Assembly: GCA_002343075.1 (NCBI GenBank)
Contig: DDRH01000026.1
Span: 1 to 29,275, forward strand
Length of the DNA stretch: 29,275 bases
Direction: 5' to 3'
Source of the DNA: Phycisphaerales bacterium UBA2421
GTDB lineage: Bacteria > Planctomycetota > Phycisphaerae > Tepidisphaerales > Tepidisphaeraceae
The translations under genes were made by a program, and so were the position numbers. The notes under the pieces are model-generated. The model saw nothing but the letters and a program-made list of their open reading frames with translations, was not told where the DNA came from and searched no databases. Shown piece after piece: positions 1-7,356 of this stretch. Position 1 is the stretch's first letter; each line of letters starts with the position of its first letter.

Positions 1-283
1 TTCTCACGCGTAAGTCAGGGCGTCAATGGTACTTGGGGTGATGTGGTGGCGGCGTGGGTCGGGATGATAAACGGGCGCATGGGCGACGGTGGCATGATAG
101 GCCGGCGATCGCGGCGGGACAACGCGGCTGCGGCGGGGTTCAGGCATCGACTATACACCCAGAAACGCGGCCCGAGCCGGGCCATTGGGGATAACGCCAT
201 CGGATTGGCGCAAGATATCATGCGGGCGATACACACATGCGGGACCATATGGCGATTGACGGAATGGCGGCGCGGAGCGGAAT

Positions 284-305
284 GGTCCGCTGAGTACTGC
301 GGACC
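284..305. repeat. Interspersed hairpin, GGTCCGC arms
   Basis: GGTCCGC and GCGGACC form a 7-bp perfect stem around an 8-nt loop. A diverged copy in the opposite orientation lies at 998-1018 (GGCCGCAG...CTGCGGACC). Recurrence of an imperfect palindrome in a gene-free region suggests a REP-like element. Confidence 0.55.
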
Positions 306-343
306 TTACGCGGGCCTCTATACGAGCCTCACGGGGCAAGCCT

Positions 344-362
344 CACGGGCTGGAAGCCCGTG
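344..362. repeat. REP-like hairpin CACGGGCT-GGA-AGCCCGTG
   Basis: Perfect 8-bp stem with a 3-nt loop. From memory, closely similar palindromes (GGCACGGGCTTCCAGCCCGTG type) are scattered through planctomycete and verrucomicrobial intergenic regions; I cannot verify that here. Only one clear copy is in this window. Confidence 0.6.
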
Positions 363-478
363 CCACGGGGAGGCGTTGTAGCGGGGCGAGTTCATCTTCC
401 GCGCCGTCGGCTTCGCGCGCAACGGCGGCGGCTTCGCGCGCGGCGCGGGGGGCGTGCTGCGTCGCGCGCGGGGCGTTG

Positions 479-520
479 CGCGCTTCGCGCGGCGCGCAGC
501 GCGCTTCGCGCGGCGCGCAG
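479..520. repeat. Two tandem perfect copies of a 21-nt GCGC-rich unit
   Basis: Positions 479-499 and 500-520 are identical 21-mers made almost entirely of G and C, each containing CGCGCTTCGCGCGGCGCGC. Degenerate related blocks (GCTTCGCGCG, GCGCGGGG) extend back to about 410. This is low-complexity DNA in a gene-free region with strong self-complementarity. Confidence 0.75.
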
Positions 521-747
521 AGGGGGGCACTTTTGGCCTGAATGCGTTTTCTTCATGTTTTGCACTGGTTTTATCGGGGTCGGGGTTATCGCTCCTTTGC
601 AGGCGGCAGATGTTGCGCGATGACAAATCGGACGTTAACAAAAGTGGGATTTTCTGGTTAAGCCGTCTGGCGCGGGTGTCGATACTCGGAAACAGATACG
701 GGATACCGTGACGGGCTTTCCGTTGCGGCGAAGCATCCTGAGTGGGA

Positions 748-769
748 CGGCGAGAATCAATTCTCGCCG
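748..769. repeat. Perfect hairpin CGGCGAGAA-TCAA-TTCTCGCCG
   Basis: A 9-bp perfect stem with a 4-nt loop in the gene-free spacer. No T-run follows and no gene ends nearby, so an intrinsic terminator is unlikely. An interspersed palindromic element is more plausible. Confidence 0.55.
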
Positions 770-997
770 GCGGGAGAAGCAGAAAGTCGAGTTATGGCAC
801 GGACACCATCGAAGCCACTGGAGAAGGTCCAGTTTTTCGAAGATCACCTCGCGCCCTGGAACACCAACGCGACGGCGATCGGGGAGACTCGTGTGCCTTG
901 GAGTGTCTGACTTGCGCGATTGGTCTGAAGACGATTTGTCTTCGACCACGCGCTGATGATGCCTCACCTTCGACAACGGCACGGCACGGCGGGCAGG

Positions 998-1018
998 GGC
1001 CGCAGCACTCTGCGGACC
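998..1018. repeat. Inverted, diverged copy of the GGTCCGC hairpin
   Basis: Reads GGCCGCAG-CACT-CTGCGGACC. Its reverse complement aligns with the hairpin at 284-305 with a few substitutions. Both copies are followed or preceded by GGAATGGTCC/GGACCAT-type sequence. Confidence 0.5.
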
Positions 1019-1573
1019 ATCTCTGCGCGGGGAATTTGCGAAGCCGGCCCGGCAATCAACTGTACTTTCATTTTTCTGGCCACGCGGCAGACGGCGTCGC
1101 CGACGGTTGAGTTGGCGCAGACCCTCGATGCGCCGGTCGACCATCTCGTGGCACCCGGAGTTCAATTCCATTCATCCTCTTTCTTGGCGATCTTGGCGTG
1201 CTTGGCGGCTGCACTTTCCTTTCCACGATCGACGTTCGCACGACAAGGCGAGTACGCCATGTCGTGGCACCCGGATTATCTTCTTCGTCAAAAAAGATGG
1301 CCGGCGCTGCGCTTTCCGTTCACTGCTGGCGCAGCGCGGGGGGTAGGAAGGGAAGGATGAATGATGAATTATGAATGATGAATGGAGGAGGAACTTGCGC
1401 GATGAGGGGGCGAGCCCGGGAATGCCCTGAAATGCCCGATATTTCTTTTGCCAGAATGGCAGTTGGAGGGTTGGAGGCGGAGGCTGGAGTGTTGCGCGGA
1501 CCTGTTGAATTGTCCGTGCGGAGGGCGTCGGGGGTGAGTTGTTTTCGGGTTGGCTCGCGATACGCTCACGGCT

Positions 1574-1969
1574 ATGCCTGCGAGCCATCAGATTTCGTTG
1601 CGCGTGCGTTATCCGGAGGTGGATGCGATGGGGTATCTGCATCACAGCCGATACCTGCAATACTTCGAGATGGGCCGGGTGGAGTTTCTGCGGCAGTCGG
1701 GGGTGAGCTACGCCGACCTGGAGCGCAGCGGGGTGTTTTTTGTGGTGGTGAAGGCGGAGGTGCGGTATCGCGCCGCCGCCCGGTATGACGATGAGGTGAT
1801 ATTGACGACGACGCTCGTGAAGCAGACGCATGTGCGGTACGACCACACCTACGAATTGCATCGCGGCGAACAGTTGCTGGCCACGGGCGCGACGACGATT
1901 GCGTGTGTCAACCGGGCGGGTGAAGTGATTGAGATTCCCGAAAGCCTCGGGCAGCCGGGTCTGGAGTGA
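1574..1969 (+). CDS. YbgC/FadM-type acyl-CoA thioesterase (hotdog fold)
   Basis: A 131-aa single-domain protein, the usual length for the YbgC/4-hydroxybenzoyl-CoA thioesterase family. The N-terminal signature RVRYPEVDAMGYLHHSRYL contains the family's catalytic aspartate (D17), the following G and H, and then the FEMGRVEFLR helix. It probably hydrolyses acyl-CoA or acyl-ACP thioesters in the cytoplasm; the substrate cannot be told. The frame is open from a TTG at 1550, but the ATG at 1574 places the hotdog motif at the usual distance from the start. No clear Shine-Dalgarno precedes either. It stands alone, separated from the glycan genes by about 60 bp. Family assignment is firm, specific role unknown. 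Confidence 0.88.
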   Translation: MPASHQISLRVRYPEVDAMGYLHHSRYLQYFEMGRVEFLRQSGVSYADLERSGVFFVVVKAEVRYRAAARYDDEVILTTTLVKQTHVRYDHTYELHRGEQLLATGATTIACVNRAGEVIEIPESLGQPGLE

Positions 1970-2029
1970 GAGTGGTGTTGGGTAAAAAGTGGAGAGAATC
2001 GTTTGCGCAGTCCGATAAGGGTCGAAGCG

Positions 2030-2980
2030 ATGAAATCTCAAACGAAAATGTGCTGGTGCGGCGGAGCGAGGCTGGCGAGTTTTAATGCCGAGTATGTTCG
2101 GTGTGAGGCGTGTCATACGCTGATATGCACTTGTTCGCCGGAGCCGGGCGACCCGCGCATTCGCGATGACGAATCCTCCCTGTATGGAAAAGACTATTGG
2201 TATCGCCAGAACGATGCCCCCGACCGCGCGGGCGATATTTTTCAGCGCAGCCGGACGGACCTGCCCGAACGCAACCTCTTCTGGCTGAATCAGCTCCTGA
2301 AAGTGAAGCTCCCTCCCGGCAACGCGCTGGAGATCGGTTGCGGGCACGGCGGGTTTACTTACCTCATGCAGCAGGCAGGGTTTGAGGCAACCGGCATCGA
2401 GCTTAGCCCGACGATCGTCGGTTTCGGCCAGCGGACATTTGATTTGCCGGTGTTTTCCGGGCCGGTCGAGGAGCAGCCGTTACTAAAGCAGTCGTTTGAC
2501 GTGATTGCACTGATGGACGTGCTGGAGCATCTGCCGCAGCCGCTGCGGACGATGAAGTATTGCGTGTCGCTGTTAAAGCCGGATGGCGTGCTGTTTCTTC
2601 AAACGCCGAGATATCCTGGCCCACGCTCGTTCGCCGAGCTTGCCGCGACGCAGGATAAATTTCTGGCGCATCTCAATCCGCTCGAACACACGCATCTTTT
2701 CAGCAAAGAGGGGGCGCGCCGGTTGATGCAGGCGGCGGGAGCGGGTTATGTGGAGCACTGGCCGGCGCTGTTCGGGCAGAAGGACCAGTTTTTCGCAGCA
2801 TCACCGTCGCCGATCCGTCCGATGGCGACGGGCCTGCGCGATGAATGGCTCGGCAAGACCCCCAGCCGCCGAATGGTGCGTGCGCTGCTCGATTCTGAAG
2901 ACCGATACCGCGCGATGGTGAAGCATTACATCGAGTTGCGACGCGGCCTCAACGACGAAACACTTTACGCAGCGGCTTGA
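2030..2980 (+). CDS. Zinc-ribbon SAM-dependent methyltransferase
   Basis: A 316-aa class I methyltransferase. Residues 8-35 carry a cysteine-rich, probably zinc-binding module (CWC, then CEAC, then CTC). Motif I is at about residue 100 (LEIGCGHGGFTYL), the acidic post-motif is GIELS, and motif IV/V is FDVIALMDVLEHLP with a later LLKPDGVLFLQTP. An N-terminal Cys cluster before this domain is known from sugar C-methyltransferases and related surface-glycan enzymes, but the C-terminal part here does not obviously match them. A TTG nine codons upstream is possible. I chose the ATG at 2030 because AAGG sits about 9 nt before it. It converges with the GT9 gene (24-bp gap) and probably methylates a sugar or lipid head group. 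Confidence 0.82.
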   Translation: MKSQTKMCWCGGARLASFNAEYVRCEACHTLICTCSPEPGDPRIRDDESSLYGKDYWYRQNDAPDRAGDIFQRSRTDLPERNLFWLNQLLKVKLPPGNALEIGCGHGGFTYLMQQAGFEATGIELSPTIVGFGQRTFDLPVFSGPVEEQPLLKQSFDVIALMDVLEHLPQPLRTMKYCVSLLKPDGVLFLQTPRYPGPRSFAELAATQDKFLAHLNPLEHTHLFSKEGARRLMQAAGAGYVEHWPALFGQKDQFFAASPSPIRPMATGLRDEWLGKTPSRRMVRALLDSEDRYRAMVKHYIELRRGLNDETLYAAA

Positions 2981-3004
2981 GCTGCTGTGCTGTGCAACGG
3001 CGTT

Positions 3005-4306
3005 TCATCCGGCGTGACGATATTGCTTGCGCGGCGATTGCGAGAGAACGACTGAGGACTTCATGGCGCGCATGAGCGCGTCGACGACCCACTCGGGCGA
3101 GAGGTCGGTGATGCAGTGCGCCGCCTCCTGCGTGCAGCGGTAGTTGCAGCCGGCGCACGGCACAGGCTTGGTCAGTGCGATGGAGCGCGTGGCAAGCGGC
3201 CACGGCCAGAACCGGCCGGGCATGCCACCGGTGACGAGGACGACCGAGGGAAGGTCGAACGCTGCTGCGGCGTGGGCGAGGCCGGTATCGATCGTAATCA
3301 GTCCATCAAGCCGAGAGACAACGGCGGCGGCGACGGCGATGTCGCAGTCGGTTGGAAATATGTGATGAGGGATGTCGTGCAAGCGGCGCGACAACTGCTG
3401 CAGGAAGGCCTCATCCGCCGGGCCGCCGATGAGTGCGGGAAGCAATGTGTGCTGTTCCCAAAGCCGGCGCGCCGTTGCGACCCACTTATCGATGGGCCAC
3501 TGGTTGATCGTCGCCGATCCGGCGGCAACGATGCCGATAAGCCCCGCGGCGCGGCTTCGTCGGACGGCATGGCGTGCGGCACCGATATGTACGCCGGCAT
3601 AAGTCAGTGCTCGCTGGCTGAGCGGCAGTTGCGGCCTGTCGGTGTTCGCGGTGTTTGCGGTGTTGTCCGGGGTCGCGCCCCATTGTTCGGCGAAGTGCGC
3701 GTTGTGGAGTAGCTCGTGCCCGCCGGTGGGACGGGGGGCGATGGTGCGTGTGGCAAACTGGCGGGTCCAGTTTCGCTGCCAGTCAAACTGATTGAGCGTG
3801 GTGCCGGCGTTGTGCCACTTTTCGGCGGCGCGGATCTGCGCGAAGAGCCATGCGCCCAGCGGTTCGGGATCGACAGGCGGGTAGATTGCCAGATCGTACC
3901 TGTGTCGGCCGAGCTGGTAGCCGAGGCGGGCGCGCCACGACAGCGACCAGAAGATTCGCCGGTTGCCCTCCTTAAACCCACGGGGCACGGCGATACAGCG
4001 TGCAATCTTCGCGTGCGACTCGAACAGGGCAACTGCGCCATCGGGCGCCCAGAGGTGAACATCGGTGCCGTCGAAGTGACGAGCGAGGCTGCGAATGAGC
4101 GGCTCGGTCAGAATCGCATCGCCGGCGCCATCGGTACGCAACACGGCAACGGCCCTACGACTGGCTCGAAAGAGCGATACCGTCGCGCCCGCGGCTCGCG
4201 CGCCATAAAAGACCCCCGCGGCGAGCGCGCGCCAGGGGGCGACAGCGCGCGAGAGCCAGCGCGCCGGCCATTGGTAAGGCGGGAAACTTCCGAGCGGGGG
4301 TGTCAC
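3005..4306 (-). CDS. Glycosyltransferase family 9 (heptosyltransferase-like)
   Basis: A 433-aa GT-B protein. The N-terminal Rossmann signature AVLRTDGAGDAILTEPLIRSL lies at about residue 54, and the donor-binding signature ITIDTGLAHAAAAFDLPSVVL at about residue 335. Both are typical of the ADP-heptose:LPS heptosyltransferase family. The C-terminus adds a Cys cluster (PCAGCNYRC...HC) often seen in these proteins. It is expected to add a heptose or related sugar to a lipid-linked surface glycan at the cytoplasmic membrane face. The start is GTG. About 50 residues of hydrophobic and basic sequence precede the Rossmann fold and may be membrane-associated. It is the second gene of a minus operon, 37 bp after the methyltransferase at 4344-5351. 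Family is secure; acceptor unknown. Confidence 0.87.
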   Translation of the reverse strand: MTPPLGSFPPYQWPARWLSRAVAPWRALAAGVFYGARAAGATVSLFRASRRAVAVLRTDGAGDAILTEPLIRSLARHFDGTDVHLWAPDGAVALFESHAKIARCIAVPRGFKEGNRRIFWSLSWRARLGYQLGRHRYDLAIYPPVDPEPLGAWLFAQIRAAEKWHNAGTTLNQFDWQRNWTRQFATRTIAPRPTGGHELLHNAHFAEQWGATPDNTANTANTDRPQLPLSQRALTYAGVHIGAARHAVRRSRAAGLIGIVAAGSATINQWPIDKWVATARRLWEQHTLLPALIGGPADEAFLQQLSRRLHDIPHHIFPTDCDIAVAAAVVSRLDGLITIDTGLAHAAAAFDLPSVVLVTGGMPGRFWPWPLATRSIALTKPVPCAGCNYRCTQEAAHCITDLSPEWVVDALMRAMKSSVVLSQSPRKQYRHAG

Positions 4307-4343
4307 GTCACGCGGTTCCGTGGTTGGGTCGAGGGATTCGGCA

Positions 4344-5351
4344 TCAATTTAGGCTTTCAGCAAGTGGTTTCAGTGGCTTTACAAGCTGCAGACACGCGAC
4401 ATAGGGCTTCCTGCAGCGTGCGAGCGGCCGGGGTTCCGATAGAAAGACCTTAGATAGCATCGGATACATCGGCCCAAAGACTCGATTTTGCAGTGTGGAG
4501 CAGTTGATCCAATGTGCAACCCGCTGCTTCGGATCGGATGAAAAGCATCGCTCTTCGATGTAATCCAGCCGCTTGAGTGTCAGCCCGGAGGACCTGACGA
4601 AGCGTTCGTGGAGCATTTGCGGGGTGTAGAAGCGCTGAAAGAAGAGCGGCTCGCTGCCGGCTTGTCGCTCGTAAACGTCTGCCTTGATGTAGTCGGCGTG
4701 ATAGGTGCGTGAGCAGGGAACAGTGATGACCGCCGTGCCGCCGGGGGCGAGGACGCGCGCCAGTTCTGCAATCGCAGGTGCGTCGCCGTCGGCTTCGGGG
4801 GCAATGTGCTCAAAGACGCTGATGCTCGTGACGAGATCAAAGCAGTCGGAGTCAAAGGACAAGCAGCGGGCATCCTCCTGACGGGCCTGCAGGTTTGACA
4901 GTCCGAGAGCGACCGCCTTGCCGCGCGACCAGTTGACTTCATGAGCAAGAAGATCGGTCGAGAGGACGCTTGCCGATGGCAGGGCGTGGGCGAGCGTGAG
5001 TGGCAGCAGTTTTGGGCTACTGAGGTCAAGCACACGTTGCGGCGGTCGTGGGAGTTTGGCGATGGCCTCAAGCGCGAACCCGAGTTCGCGATAGCGCAGG
5101 AAGTCGATGGGAGAGAGCAGCCAGGCGAGTTTGGATGGTTGATGAAGATGCCGCGCGATCCAGCCGACAAGATTGCGATCACCGCCGGTCTTGGCGAGCA
5201 GGCCGAGCTGGTAGGCGCTCCACACACTCAGTCGGCGGGCGCGATCGATGTTCCTGCTCGGAGCGACCAGCGCGGCCGCGTATTGGTTGGCCGGGGTCGT
5301 GGCGAATGGTGGTGCTGTGCTGGTCATCGACTTGACAACTTTCTGAACCAT
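4344..5351 (-). CDS. SAM-dependent methyltransferase with degenerate motif I
   Basis: A 335-aa protein whose central part (about residues 105-230) follows the class I methyltransferase plan. VLDLSSPKLLPLTLA occupies the motif I position, followed by STDLLAHEV, the acidic EDARCLSF, then FDLVTSISVFEHIAPE and LARVLAPGGTAVITVP. The glycine-rich loop of motif I is replaced by serine, proline and lysine, so SAM binding may be altered. The C-terminal YHADYIKADVYER and FFQRFYTPQML segments are typical of glycan-cluster methyltransferases. The ATG at 5351 lies only 15 bp from the divergent start at 5366; an in-frame ATG at 5327 is a possible alternative. It is first in an operon with the GT9 gene and probably modifies a surface sugar. 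Confidence 0.75.
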   Translation of the reverse strand: MVQKVVKSMTSTAPPFATTPANQYAAALVAPSRNIDRARRLSVWSAYQLGLLAKTGGDRNLVGWIARHLHQPSKLAWLLSPIDFLRYRELGFALEAIAKLPRPPQRVLDLSSPKLLPLTLAHALPSASVLSTDLLAHEVNWSRGKAVALGLSNLQARQEDARCLSFDSDCFDLVTSISVFEHIAPEADGDAPAIAELARVLAPGGTAVITVPCSRTYHADYIKADVYERQAGSEPLFFQRFYTPQMLHERFVRSSGLTLKRLDYIEERCFSSDPKQRVAHWINCSTLQNRVFGPMYPMLSKVFLSEPRPLARCRKPYVACLQLVKPLKPLAESLN

Positions 5352-5365
5352 CGGACGATCGTCGC

Positions 5366-6223
5366 ATGCTCAGTACGCCGGTCGTCTTTATGATCTTCAA
5401 CCGCCCCGATCTCACGGAGCAGGTGTTTCAATCGATCGCCGAGGCCAAGCCGCGGGTGTTGTATGTCATTGCCGACGGGCCGCGCGCCTCGCATCCCGCC
5501 GACGAGGCAAGGTGTGCTGCGGCGAGGGCGATCATTGAGCGGGTGAATTGGAACTGCGAGGTTGTTCGCGATTACGCCGCTACCAACCTCGGCTGTAAGC
5601 AGCGCGTGGCGAGCGGCCTGACCGCGGCATTTGACCGGTATGAGCGCGCGATCGTCATTGAAGATGACGTTCTCCCAGACGCAACAATGTTCGAGTTTTT
5701 CGATGCGATGCTCGGTTACTACGCCGATGACCAGCGCGTCATGATGGTGAGTGGGTTTAACCCTCTCGGTCAGTGGAAGGCGGCGCGGCAGCAATATCAC
5801 TTTTCCTGCTGCGGCTCGATCTGGGGATGGGCATCGTGGCGTCGGGCCTGGAGATTTTACGACGTAAACATGAGCTTGTTTTCCGACGCGGAGCTGCGCG
5901 ACCGGGTAACAGATGTGTTTGGTGATCCGGAGATAGCCGCGCCCAGAATTGCTGCATATGCGCGAACCCACCGGGGCGAGGTGGATACCTGGGACTTCCA
6001 GTGGAGTTTTGCGCGAGCCCTGCAGTCGGGGTTGTCGGTGGTGCCCAGCACCAACCTGGTGCGTAACCTCGGTTTCCGAGACGATGCAACGCACACGCGA
6101 AAGCCTCGGGCGCTCATGTCTGAACTGCCTGCAGGGGAGATGACGTTTCCTTTGCGGTTTCATTCCTACGTCGCTCCCGATCGGGAGTATGATCGACAGT
6201 TCACGCGGCGCATGGCAACCTAG
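5366..6223 (+). CDS. GT-A glycosyltransferase, HlpA-like
   Basis: A 285-aa protein resembling the proteins often labelled hemolytic protein HlpA-like and family 2-type glycosyltransferases. The N-terminus VVFMIFNRPDLTEQVFQSI starts a GT-A fold, YVIADGPR follows, and AIVIEDDVLPD (about residues 95-105) supplies the acidic metal/nucleotide-sugar motif. SCCGSIWGWASWRRAW lies in the acceptor half and is characteristic of the group. It is cytoplasmic, with no membrane segment. It is divergent from the methyltransferase operon (15 bp between starts), so the two promoters must overlap each other's coding region. Its 3' end overlaps the pyruvyl transferase gene tail-to-tail by 23 bp. Donor and acceptor unknown. 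Confidence 0.83.
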   Translation: MLSTPVVFMIFNRPDLTEQVFQSIAEAKPRVLYVIADGPRASHPADEARCAAARAIIERVNWNCEVVRDYAATNLGCKQRVASGLTAAFDRYERAIVIEDDVLPDATMFEFFDAMLGYYADDQRVMMVSGFNPLGQWKAARQQYHFSCCGSIWGWASWRRAWRFYDVNMSLFSDAELRDRVTDVFGDPEIAAPRIAAYARTHRGEVDTWDFQWSFARALQSGLSVVPSTNLVRNLGFRDDATHTRKPRALMSELPAGEMTFPLRFHSYVAPDREYDRQFTRRMAT

Positions 6224-7334
6224 CCGGCGTGTCTCGACTGCTTTGCGCGTCGAGCGGGTTCAAAGCCTCACCCAGGTGAATCTGGTACGCGCGTGCCGAA
6301 TCGCTCTGGAGCGCGCGCCGCTGTATGAAGATGTTGTGAGCGTCGTTTAGCTGCTCGTTGATACTTCGGACGATCCAACCCGCGTCGGCCACTGACGAAT
6401 CGGCTGCGGGGATGCCGATGGGAGTGGCGATTCCGAGGCGCGCGTCATTTCCGACCAGCACCGCAGGTCGTCCAAAGCCGGCGACAACCACTGCAGCGTG
6501 AACCCGGTTGGAGACGATTCCCTTGGCGCGCGCGTAGATCGACAGATAGTCGCGGTAGTCGTCTGAGTAAAACACGGCTTCACTGCCTCTGCACAGCGAT
6601 TCCTGAAACTCGCGTTCGGCGGGGTTATGTGCAACAAACACAAGCTGATGATCCCGCCGTAGTATCGGCAGTGTTTCGGCGATCACCTGCTGCCACCGTG
6701 CCGGATTGGTCTCGGGCTTCAACTTGAAGTGGCCGGCGAGCGGCATCAGGTTCACCGCCAGCACATCGCGCGGTTGGAATTGGCGACCTGCGTTGAACCG
6801 AAGTGCAGCGTGGAAAGCCGGGCAGGGAAGCAGCGCGTGCCCAACCTCCAGCGCGTGAAGAAACTGCGACGCCAGCGGGTCGCGCGTGGTGGTAACCCGA
6901 CATGCGGCACCAGCGGCGCGAGCGAAGGCGCACAGCGTCGCGTCGTCAAGCATCGTCGCAAGGTCGTCAACGCTCCCCTGGCCAGCACCCGCCCCAAGAT
7001 TAAGAATCACTTTTGCACCGGAAAGCTTGAAAATGCGGTCTTCCCAAAGCGCGTTGTGCCAGTCGGCGGTGTAGCTGCGATGCTTGCCATTGTGCCAGTA
7101 GACCGGTGCGCCGCACTGCACAATGACATCGGCATCGGCGAACTTATCGGTGAGCGGATGAAGTTCGTCCTTTCGTCGGGCGTGCAGCGTACTGAGATCG
7201 TGCTTGTCAACAAAGTAGGGATCGTATTCCACCCCTAGCGCGTCAAAAAAGCCAAGAATCCCTTCACGGATAAACTCATCGCCGACGTTGCGGCCGAGCG
7301 TGGTCATCAGGGCAATGCGTTTTGGTTGATTCAT
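6201..7334 (-). CDS. Polysaccharide pyruvyl transferase family protein
   Basis: A 377-aa protein. RIALMTTLGRNVGDEFIREGIL at the N-terminus, then DVIVQCGAPVYW, ILNLGAGAGQ, RDPLASQFL and the late SNRVHAAVVVAGFGRPAVLVGND match the layout of the pyruvyl transferase superfamily (CsaB, WcaK, GumL). These enzymes transfer pyruvate from PEP to a sugar to form ketals, giving a negative charge to surface polymers. The conserved arginine/histidine segment SNRVHA is present. It follows the CgeB-like gene by 22 bp on the same strand, so the two are probably co-transcribed. A weak GGAAA precedes the ATG. Some family members have other roles, so the exact reaction is inferred. Confidence 0.83.
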   Translation of the reverse strand: MNQPKRIALMTTLGRNVGDEFIREGILGFFDALGVEYDPYFVDKHDLSTLHARRKDELHPLTDKFADADVIVQCGAPVYWHNGKHRSYTADWHNALWEDRIFKLSGAKVILNLGAGAGQGSVDDLATMLDDATLCAFARAAGAACRVTTTRDPLASQFLHALEVGHALLPCPAFHAALRFNAGRQFQPRDVLAVNLMPLAGHFKLKPETNPARWQQVIAETLPILRRDHQLVFVAHNPAEREFQESLCRGSEAVFYSDDYRDYLSIYARAKGIVSNRVHAAVVVAGFGRPAVLVGNDARLGIATPIGIPAADSSVADAGWIVRSINEQLNDAHNIFIQRRALQSDSARAYQIHLGEALNPLDAQSSRDTPARLPCAA

Positions 7335-7356
7335 CGAACGTTTCCGGTTGATCCAG

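Larger units (their letters stand above)
1..1573. other. Gene-free, repeat-rich spacer
   Basis: I see no convincing gene here. Open frames exist on both strands, but they are arginine- and proline-rich, lack domain motifs, and run through simple repeats and hairpins. The stretch holds several short elements of the kind scattered in planctomycete intergenic DNA: a GGTCCGC hairpin and its inverted relative, a CACGGGCT hairpin, a GCGC-rich tandem repeat, a CGGCGAGAA hairpin, a CTTGGCG-type repeat near 1183-1209, two copies of CGTGGCACCCGGA (about 1147 and 1263), and a GAATGATGAATTATGAATG-type repeat at about 1357-1385. The best reading is a decayed or non-coding accessory spacer. Confidence 0.6.

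Noticed and set aside
635..1171. 178-codon minus-strand frame in the left spacer
   Set aside because: Arginine-rich translation across hairpins and repeats with no recognisable domain or ribosome site. Likely non-coding.
1172..2347. 391-codon minus-strand frame
   Set aside because: It runs antisense through the thioesterase and methyltransferase genes and through the ATGAATTATGAATG repeat (giving HSSFIIHHSSF). It has no domain motifs.
5324..6163. 279-codon minus-strand frame
   Set aside because: Antisense shadow of the HlpA-like glycosyltransferase, whose motifs are clear on the plus strand.
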